Assembly (NCBI GenBank): GCA_016206405.1
Contig: JACQRQ010000093.1
Location: 1-9,946 of the forward strand
Origin: Elusimicrobiota bacterium
GTDB lineage: Bacteria; Elusimicrobiota; Elusimicrobia; O2-12-FULL-59-9
Direction of reading: 5' to 3'
Length of the DNA stretch: 9,946 nucleotides
Position 1 is the first letter of the stretch; every line of letters starts with the position of its first letter. A program made the position numbers and the translations under genes. Shown piece by piece: positions 1 through 5,246 of this stretch. Under the pieces are notes generated by a model that was not told the origin of the DNA, ran no database searches, and saw only the letters and a list, made by a program, of their open reading frames with translations.

Positions 1-282
1 ATCGGCTACGGCGCGGTGGTTCTATCCTTTGTCCTGGGCTTATGGAGCTTTTGGCAGACGGATCATCAGCCCAAGGCGGCTTGGACCTTTTTCGCCGCGC
101 TGGCGTTTGCCGTCCTGTTGGTGCTTCAAAACGGAGACCTGGGAGGCCGGATGGTGTTTGTGGAAGGCGCGGCCGTCAAACCGGCGGTGGCCGCCGTCGA
201 TGCCGCTGAGGCGGCCGGCAAAGCGCCGGAAAAGAAGACGCCCACCGGTCATAGCCACGAACACGGGGCTCACCCGCACTGA
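1..282 (+). CDS. DUF2231-like membrane protein, C-terminal part (5' end outside window)
   Basis: The reading frame is open from base 1, so the gene starts upstream of the window. The visible 93 residues hold two hydrophobic segments (about residues 5-17 and 26-40) followed by LGGRMVFVEGAAVKP. This resembles the conserved end of DUF2231 membrane proteins, where a helix is followed by a LGGELVYRHGVGV-like stretch. After that comes an Ala/Lys-rich linker and a His-rich tail, HSHEHGAHPH, just before the stop. The tail could bind a metal ion; this is inference. The function of DUF2231 proteins is not established, although some are encoded near cytochrome or redox genes. The gene converges with the minus-strand gene ending at 359. 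The family call rests on one short motif plus topology. Confidence 0.6.
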   Translation: MGYGAVVLSFVLGLWSFWQTDHQPKAAWTFFAALAFAVLLVLQNGDLGGRMVFVEGAAVKPAVAAVDAAEAAGKAPEKKTPTGHSHEHGAHPH

Positions 283-293
283 CGGCGGGGGAA

Positions 294-355
294 AGTGGTA
301 GAGTGGCGGGGGGGAAGTGGTAGAGTGGTAAAGTGATAGAGTGATAGGGTGGTCG
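294..355. repeat. degenerate octamer tandem repeat, consensus AGTGRTAG
   Basis: Seven copies of an 8-bp unit lie in the gap between two convergent genes: AGTGGTAG (294), AGTGGCGG (302), a six-base G-rich insertion (310-315), then AGTGGTAG (316), AGTGGTAA (324), AGTGATAG (332), AGTGATAG (340) and GGTGGTCG (348). Units alternate between GTGG and GTGA forms. No spacer architecture, inverted symmetry or coding signal is visible. It occupies nearly the whole space between the two stop codons. Confidence 0.85.
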
Positions 356-358
356 AGT

Positions 359-1294
359 TTATTCTGGCGCGGACGGACGGTAGGGTTGGACGTAGCGCCT
401 CTGGTCGGGGAGACGTTTTCCGGACTCAACGGATTGGGCCGCCCAATCGGCGAAGTTGGGGTGGGGCGCCAGAGGAACGGCGTCCAAGCGGTAAAAACAG
501 CCTTCCAGAGCCTTTTTGATGGACCTCTCAAGCCCGCTTCCGGGAAGCGCGTAAGCGATCATCAGCACGTCGCTCCCGCGGCCCAGGCGCACGATTTTTT
601 CCCGAAATTGGAGCGACTCTTGCTGCCAGCTTTTGCGGTCGCCCGCGTCGTCGATCACCCACGCCTGGACTTCTTTAAAGCCGGCCGCCTTCTGCAATCC
701 CGGCGCCAAGCGGGAGAGAACCGCGGACCGCCGCGCGTTTTCTTCCTCGCTGCCGCCCGCCCGCGACGCCAAAATCAATATCTCCCGCTGCGGCCGGCGG
801 CTGATCTTTTTGGCGTGCGAAGCCAGGATATCGGCCATCAGAGAATGATCCTCCAGGGCCGGAGTCATCGAGATAGGCAGCTTCGTCTCAACGCGCGCCA
901 GCGAAAGCGACGCGACCCGGCCTTTGGAGCCCATCCTCTGCAGCAGCGACGCGGAGGGCTGCTCGCGCAGCCCCAAAGCGTAGCGCATCTGCTCCAAATC
1001 GTCGGTGTTTGAAAAAAGATAAAGAGGAACGGCGACGATTTTGCCGACGGAGCGCCGCGCCAGCCGGTCGACGCTCCTTTGAAGCTCCTTGGCCGTTAGC
1101 CGGCCGATGACGACCTCCACCGGCGCTTTCCCGCCCAACCTTTTTTTAATCTCAGCCAAACTGAGATTCCAGCGGCGGTCGCCTTCCTCGGCCAGCAAAA
1201 GCACTCCAGCGTCCCTTGGAGGCGGCAAATTCTGCACCGAAGCCGGAGAACGGCCAAGAAACATCAGGATCAAAAATAAGTGAGGCGAAAACAT
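359..1294 (-). CDS. exported CbiX/sirohydrochlorin-chelatase-like protein, probably catalytically dead
   Basis: The 311-residue protein begins with a signal peptide-like segment (MFSPHLFLILMFLG, then SPASVQ). The rest has two halves resembling class II chelatases (CbiX/SirB). The first half has VLLLAEEGDRRWN (31-43), the IVAVPLYLFS strand (86-95) and a TPALEDH motif (144-150), all typical of CbiX. The second half has EILILASRAGG (171-181) and ends with AVPLAPHPNFADW (272-284), like the GPHP segment of the family. The family's GHGS histidine is replaced by Glu in the first half and by Ser/Arg in the second, and the second metal-binding His of the first half is also absent. Chelatase activity is therefore unlikely; an extracytoplasmic metal- or tetrapyrrole-binding role is only inference. 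The ATG at 1294 was chosen because it gives a classic signal peptide. An in-frame ATG at 1360 would add 22 Arg-rich residues. No clear ribosome binding site precedes either. Confidence 0.7.
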   Translation of the reverse strand: MFSPHLFLILMFLGRSPASVQNLPPPRDAGVLLLAEEGDRRWNLSLAEIKKRLGGKAPVEVVIGRLTAKELQRSVDRLARRSVGKIVAVPLYLFSNTDDLEQMRYALGLREQPSASLLQRMGSKGRVASLSLARVETKLPISMTPALEDHSLMADILASHAKKISRRPQREILILASRAGGSEEENARRSAVLSRLAPGLQKAAGFKEVQAWVIDDAGDRKSWQQESLQFREKIVRLGRGSDVLMIAYALPGSGLERSIKKALEGCFYRLDAVPLAPHPNFADWAAQSVESGKRLPDQRRYVQPYRPSAPE

Positions 1295-1427
1295 GGCGGC
1301 AGATCGAAAAGCCCCCGGCCGCGACTGAACCGGACGCGGGCCTCTCTCCGAAACTAGCATTTAAAAAAGCTTATTCCAAGGCGTGGCCATAGCGTTGCAA
1401 AAGTCGCTTCGGCCAAGAGCGATTCCT

Positions 1428-2888
1428 ATGGATGATATCAGCGGGGCTCTCAAGCGGGATTTGGGCCGGCGGCTCGGCAACGACGCCATCGTCGAAGACT
1501 ATGCCGAGAGGTTTCGCGCCGCCCGCGACTGCTGGAGCGCCGGACTGTGGTGGGACAGGGAGCGCGCGGCCCGGCACGCGCCCGCCGCCGTCGTGCGGCC
1601 GGTCAATCTCGAAGGCCTGTGCCGGATTTTATTCTGGGCCGATTCCCAGGGGATCGCCCTCGTTCCCCGCGGCGGCGGCTCCGGGGTTTGCGGCGCGGCT
1701 GTTCCCAAAGACGGCGAGTCCATCGTTGTGGAGACCACCGCTTTAAAAAAAATTATCCGCTTGGAGACCCTCGGAGATTCGGCCTCGGTCACCGTGGAGG
1801 CCGGCATGTTGGGCGGCGACTTGGAAGCCGCGGTCAATCACCAGGGTTATGCGCTGATGCATGTGCCGGCTTCGCTGGATATTTCAACGGTCGGGGGCTG
1901 GATCGCCGCCGGCTCCTACGGGCAGCTCTCCACCCTCTACGGGGGCATCGGGGATCAGATTCAGAGCCTGCAGGCCGTTTTTCCGGGAGGCGCGGTCGAA
2001 ACGGCCGCTCCGGAGTCGCTGCTCTTGAGCGAAGGGGGGTTGGGGATTATTTCTCAAGCGACCCTCCGCCTGAGGCCCAAACCCGAAGGCCATTTCTTCC
2101 TCTCCGGCGAATTTGAAAATATGGAGGACCCCCTGGCCCTGCTCAAGGATTTGATCCGGCGCGGAATTCGCCCGGAGGTGGCGCGGTTATATGATCCCGT
2201 GGAAGCCAAGACCAGCCTGTCTGCAAATCGCCGCTCGTTTTTGAGCGATCAGCTCAAGTTGAAGCTGGCGCGATTGGCATTGGGATATCCCGCCCTGCTG
2301 CGCCGGCTTCAAACAAACCCCTGGGCGGCCAAGCGCTGGCTGCTGGTCCTGATCTTCGAGAAATCGCGGCACGGGGATTATCTCGAAAGCCGGCGTCTTC
2401 TTGAGGGCATGAATATCAAAATCGATGAAGCGCCGGCCCGCCTCTGGCTGGCCAACCGTTTTCAGTGGAATACCGGCAAGGTGACGGCTCTTTTTGAGCA
2501 GGGGTGCTTTGCCGACAGCCTGGACGCCTGGGCTCCGTGGAAAACCTTGCCGGAGCTGCACCGCCGTCTCATCGAAAGCGTTTCGCCCCGCGCGGCCGTC
2601 ATGGCGCATGTCTCCCATGCGGACCCGGAGGGCGCCTGCCTTTACCTTCTTATCGCGGGCCGCGGAAAATCGAGGCCGGAGTCCGAGCGCCTGCATCAAG
2701 AAGTTTGGCGGCTGGCGATGGAAACCTGCGTCTCCGCAGGGGCCAGGGTCAACCACCACCACGGCGTCGGTTTGGCCAAGCGGGAGTGGAGGCAGCACGC
2801 CTACCGGCCCGGCTGGCTTTCGGAGTTCGCTCAACTGAAACGCTGGCGGGATCCGAAGGGAATCATGAATCCTGGGAAGGTTCTGTGA
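1428..2888 (+). CDS. FAD-linked oxidase, alkyl-DHAP synthase (AGPS)-like
   Basis: A 486-residue flavoprotein of the PCMH/VAO fold: FAD_binding_4 domain about residues 50-220, then a FAD-oxidase C-terminal domain. Visible FAD-domain motifs are PRGGGSGVCGA (80-90), a SLDISTVGGW stretch (149-158) and EGGLGIISQ (202-210). Three C-terminal features match alkyl-dihydroxyacetonephosphate synthase rather than plain glycolate or lactate dehydrogenase: DSLDAWAPW (363-371, compare ESFETSAPW), GACLY with Tyr406 in the place of the AGPS active-site Tyr, and the NHHHGVG triple-His motif (His443-445). The end, DPKGIMNPGKVL, is common to the wider family. AGPS swaps the acyl chain of acyl-DHAP for a fatty alcohol to form the ether bond; a D-2-hydroxyacid dehydrogenase remains possible. 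No GlcF-type iron-sulfur partner is present. ATG 1428 has AAGAG about 8 nt upstream; an in-frame GTG at 1383 would add 15 residues. The stop overlaps the next start. Confidence 0.85.
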   Translation: MDDISGALKRDLGRRLGNDAIVEDYAERFRAARDCWSAGLWWDRERAARHAPAAVVRPVNLEGLCRILFWADSQGIALVPRGGGSGVCGAAVPKDGESIVVETTALKKIIRLETLGDSASVTVEAGMLGGDLEAAVNHQGYALMHVPASLDISTVGGWIAAGSYGQLSTLYGGIGDQIQSLQAVFPGGAVETAAPESLLLSEGGLGIISQATLRLRPKPEGHFFLSGEFENMEDPLALLKDLIRRGIRPEVARLYDPVEAKTSLSANRRSFLSDQLKLKLARLALGYPALLRRLQTNPWAAKRWLLVLIFEKSRHGDYLESRRLLEGMNIKIDEAPARLWLANRFQWNTGKVTALFEQGCFADSLDAWAPWKTLPELHRRLIESVSPRAAVMAHVSHADPEGACLYLLIAGRGKSRPESERLHQEVWRLAMETCVSAGARVNHHHGVGLAKREWRQHAYRPGWLSEFAQLKRWRDPKGIMNPGKVL

Positions 2889-3652
2889 CGGCTTTCAAAA
2901 TTTTGGCCCACCGCGGCGGGGCGCGGACCTCCCTTGAAAACACGGTGCAGGCCATGGAACTGGCCGCGCGCCTTGGCGCCGGCGGCGTCGAATGCGACGT
3001 GCAGCTCAGCGTCGACGGCGAACCGGTAATTTTCCACGACCACGAAACCTTTAGGCTCACGCAGGTTCGCGGCCGCATCGACCGGCTGCCTTGGTCCAAG
3101 ATTCGGACTCTGCGCGTCGAAGACAAAGCGCCTATTCCGCACCTGAAAGATGTGCTCGATTGGTTGGCCGGATGGCCCCATCTGCAGCTTTATCTGGATT
3201 TGCGCGTCCCGTCGCAACGTTTGCTGGAAATTCTAGCCGCAAGCCTTTCCGGCAGCGGCCTTAAGACCCGCGTTTTCTTGCTGACTTTTTGGTCCCGCAG
3301 GAAATATCTGCGGGACGCCAAGCGCCTCGATCCCCAGCTCCAAGTCGCCCTGATGCCCCAGACGCCGTGGTCGCTGGTGGAGCGCGCCCGCGGCGTCGCG
3401 GCGAAGTCCCTCTGTTTAGGATGGGACGACCGGTGGTGGACCAAGAGCCTTTTTAAAACGGCCTGCCTTTTCGCCGACCTTCCAAAGGAGGCGCGCGCCG
3501 CCCGCTCGGCGGGAATCGGCGTCAGCGGAGGCATCGCCAACACCGTCGATGACGTCGCCTGGCTGCGGCGCCGCGGCATTTCGGAAATTTGGACGGACGA
3601 CGTCCCGCTGGCGTTGTCGGCGTTGAAAAAGACGGAGGCCTCGCCCGAATGA
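2885..3652 (+). CDS. glycerophosphodiester phosphodiesterase
   Basis: A 255-residue GDPD-family TIM barrel, about the usual length, with no signal peptide, so probably cytoplasmic. GDPDs hydrolyse glycerophosphodiesters to sn-glycerol 3-phosphate and an alcohol. Visible signature: LAHRGG with catalytic His9 and Arg10, ENT (18-20 region; Glu18), VECDVQLS with metal ligands Glu36 and Asp38, DG (44-45), and FHDH with catalytic His51. The usual third acidic ligand in the strand motif (commonly xExK) appears as LYLDLR with Asp105, a conservative swap. The C-terminus has GISEIWTDDVPLAL, the expected final barrel strand. The GTG start at 2885 shares bases with the upstream TGA (GTGA overlap) and has GGGAAGG 4 nt before it, implying translational coupling to the AGPS-like gene. 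Its stop likewise overlaps the next ATG. Substrate is not determinable; the neighbour suggests lysoether or glycerol-lipid turnover. Confidence 0.9.
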   Translation: MTAFKILAHRGGARTSLENTVQAMELAARLGAGGVECDVQLSVDGEPVIFHDHETFRLTQVRGRIDRLPWSKIRTLRVEDKAPIPHLKDVLDWLAGWPHLQLYLDLRVPSQRLLEILAASLSGSGLKTRVFLLTFWSRRKYLRDAKRLDPQLQVALMPQTPWSLVERARGVAAKSLCLGWDDRWWTKSLFKTACLFADLPKEARAARSAGIGVSGGIANTVDDVAWLRRRGISEIWTDDVPLALSALKKTEASPE

Positions 3653-4380
3653 CCGCGCGCCTGAAGGACTCATGTGGTAAAATGCTTGCCGTGAAAAACA
3701 TGCCCCCGCGCCCTTCGGATATTTTCCGCTTTTTGTCCTCTTTCGAGCCCTTCAAGGCGCTTCCCAAAAAGGACCTGGAACATTTGGCCTTATCAACAGC
3801 GCACGGAACCTATAAAAAGAAAGAAACGGTTTTCAGCGAGGGCGGCGCGGCCGACCGGGTCTGGGTGGTCTACCGGGGGCGGATGCACATCTTCAAATAC
3901 ACCTCCGGCGGAAAATCGCTCGCGATCGAAAACCTGGTTGCCGGAGACATTTTCGGGACTCTGTGCCGGCTCAGCGGAAACGGCCGCGTCTACCGGTGCA
4001 CGGCCGTGGCCGCGCAGCCGGCGGAGGCGCTCAGCATCCCCGACCGGCTCTTTAATCGCCATTTGAGCGTCCCCAAAATGGCCTTGAGCGTCTGCGCCCT
4101 GTGCGCCCAGAGGCTTAAGGAGATTCACGATCTTCGCTGCATTCAAACCGAGCCCGTCGACACGCGCATGGCCCACATCCTGCTGCAGTTATCGAAGAAA
4201 ACGGGAAGCGACGATTTGGCGCTGACGAAAAAGGAGATAGGCGATCTTTGCGGCGTGAGCACCGAAACGGTCTTCCGGACGCTTTCAAAGTTCCAAAAAA
4301 AAGGCTGGCTGGAGTCCGGTTGGGGAAAAATCCAAATTAAAAAAAAGGAAGCGTTGGAGCGCCTAGCGCAAAAGCCCTAG
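3649..4380 (+). CDS. FNR/CRP-family transcriptional regulator
   Basis: A 243-residue protein with the standard layout: cyclic-nucleotide-type beta-roll sensor (about 30-130), long dimer helix (about 138-168) and winged helix-turn-helix (about 172-232). The HTH reads LTKKEIGDLCGVSTETVFRTLSKFQ, with Glu206 and Arg210 placed like Glu209/Arg213 of E. coli FNR. It lacks the N-terminal FNR cysteine cluster (only Cys9). Cysteines do occur at 106, 117, 149, 152, 164 and 201, including a CALC motif in the dimer helix. The cAMP-binding signature RSA/ES is not recognisable, so the effector is unknown. ATG 3649 overlaps the previous TGA (ATGA), with GGAGG 10 nt upstream; an alternative ATG lies at 3682. 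It is the last gene of the operon, followed by a strong hairpin and then by cytochrome oxidase genes, so regulation of respiration is a reasonable inference. Confidence 0.9.
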   Translation: MTARLKDSCGKMLAVKNMPPRPSDIFRFLSSFEPFKALPKKDLEHLALSTAHGTYKKKETVFSEGGAADRVWVVYRGRMHIFKYTSGGKSLAIENLVAGDIFGTLCRLSGNGRVYRCTAVAAQPAEALSIPDRLFNRHLSVPKMALSVCALCAQRLKEIHDLRCIQTEPVDTRMAHILLQLSKKTGSDDLALTKKEIGDLCGVSTETVFRTLSKFQKKGWLESGWGKIQIKKKEALERLAQKP

Positions 4381-4407
4381 ACCGTCTCCATCTATTTTGC
4401 CGGGAAT

Positions 4408-4445
4408 AAAACCCATATATGACCTGAGTCATATATGGGTTTTTT
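4408..4445 (+). terminator. intrinsic terminator after the FNR-like gene
   Basis: A perfect 16-bp inverted repeat: left arm 4408-4423 (AAAACCCATATATGAC), loop CTGA 4424-4427, right arm 4428-4443 (GTCATATATGGGTTTT). It is followed by more T (to 4445) and then ATTTT. It lies 27 bases past the stop codon. The T-tail and A-flank are symmetric, so it may also act on the other strand. The stem is AT-rich for a terminator, with two short GC stretches. Confidence 0.8.
4419..4432. promoter_or_regulatory. candidate FNR/DNR-type operator ATGAC-N4-GTCAT
   Basis: The core of the terminator palindrome has two 5-bp half-sites with a 4-bp spacer, the geometry of FNR/DNR-family boxes (TTGAT/TTGAC-N4-GTCAA/ATCAA), and keeps the TGA core. 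It lies between a gene for an FNR-family regulator and the oxidase genes, centred at 4425.5, about 42 bp before the coxB start. The first base is A rather than T, and the site is embedded in a hairpin that explains the symmetry on its own. Assignment as an operator is inference. Confidence 0.4.
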
Positions 4446-4467
4446 ATTTTCTTGCTACGTTAATGCC

Positions 4468-5229
4468 ATGCATCCGGCCCTGCTTCGATTCTTAGGCCTT
4501 CCGGCGCAAGGCTCCAGTTACGCCCACAAAGTTGATTTTGATCTCTTGCTCCTTCACGCCGGCATGGCGGCCATGTTCATTATCTGGGCCGTCCTCATGG
4601 CCTTCCTTTTGATCCGCTATAGGCGGAAAGAGGGACGGCAAGCGATCTACGAGTCCACCGGAGGCGCCTGGGCGTTGGCGGGAGGGGTCGCCATCGTTCT
4701 CTTTGAGTTGGTCATCATCGTCACCTACTCGATACCCACTTGGTCCACCATCAGCCTGCGTTTGCCGGATGAAAAAAGCTCGAATGTGATCGCGGTCGTG
4801 GCGGAGCAGTTCGCCTGGAACGTCCATTATCCCGGTCCTGACGGGAAATTCGGCCGCCGCGCGGCCCAGTTCGTGGATTCCGGCAACGTCCTGGGGCTGG
4901 ACCCCGGCGACCCTGACGGAAAAGACGACGTGGTGACCCTCAACGAGCTGCACGCTCCGCTGGGAAAACCGACCTTGGTTTACCTGACATCCAAGGACGT
5001 CATCCACAGTTTTTTTATCCCGGCCTTCCGGGTCAAGCGGGATGCCGTGCCGGGCATGGTGAGCCCGCTGTGGTTTGAGCCAATTCTTGAAGGCCGTTTT
5101 ACGATTTCCTGCGCCCAACTCTGCGGCATCGGCCACGCCACCATGCAGGGCGTCGCCATCACTCACCCGGCCGAGGAGTTCGAATCTTGGCTCAAGGAGC
5201 AGTCGGCCTTAAAAGACGCGACGGATTAA
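4468..5229 (+). CDS. coxB: cytochrome c oxidase subunit II (CuA subunit)
   Basis: A 253-residue subunit II. It carries electrons from cytochrome c through the binuclear CuA centre into subunit I. Two membrane helices (about 26-49 and 69-90) are followed by a periplasmic cupredoxin domain. Characteristic segments are AEQFAWN (112-118, including the Trp used for electron entry) and HYPGPDGKFG (120-129). CuA ligands are all visible: His180 in DVIHSFFIP, then C-A-Q-L-C-G-I-G-H-A-T-M giving Cys215, Gln217, Cys219, His223 and Met226. Gln replaces the usual Glu at 217, where the ligand is a backbone carbonyl, so CuA should still form. There is no C-terminal haem c domain, which means aa3 rather than caa3 type. 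ATG 4468 was chosen; an in-frame ATG at 4435 lies inside the terminator stem. No Shine-Dalgarno sequence precedes 4468. coxA follows 17 nt after the stop. Confidence 0.93.
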   Translation: MHPALLRFLGLPAQGSSYAHKVDFDLLLLHAGMAAMFIIWAVLMAFLLIRYRRKEGRQAIYESTGGAWALAGGVAIVLFELVIIVTYSIPTWSTISLRLPDEKSSNVIAVVAEQFAWNVHYPGPDGKFGRRAAQFVDSGNVLGLDPGDPDGKDDVVTLNELHAPLGKPTLVYLTSKDVIHSFFIPAFRVKRDAVPGMVSPLWFEPILEGRFTISCAQLCGIGHATMQGVAITHPAEEFESWLKEQSALKDATD

Positions 5230-5246
5230 GCCGATCAACAAAGCCT

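Noticed and set aside
294..355. CRISPR array
   Set aside because: The units are 8 bp and directly adjacent, with no spacers and no cas genes.
341..1012. Plus-strand open frame over the chelatase-like gene
   Set aside because: The minus-strand product has a signal peptide and family motifs; the plus-strand product is Arg/Gln-rich without any.
4435..4467. Upstream coxB start at ATG 4435
   Set aside because: It lies inside the right arm of the terminator stem, has no ribosome binding site, and would add 11 residues unlike subunit II N-termini.
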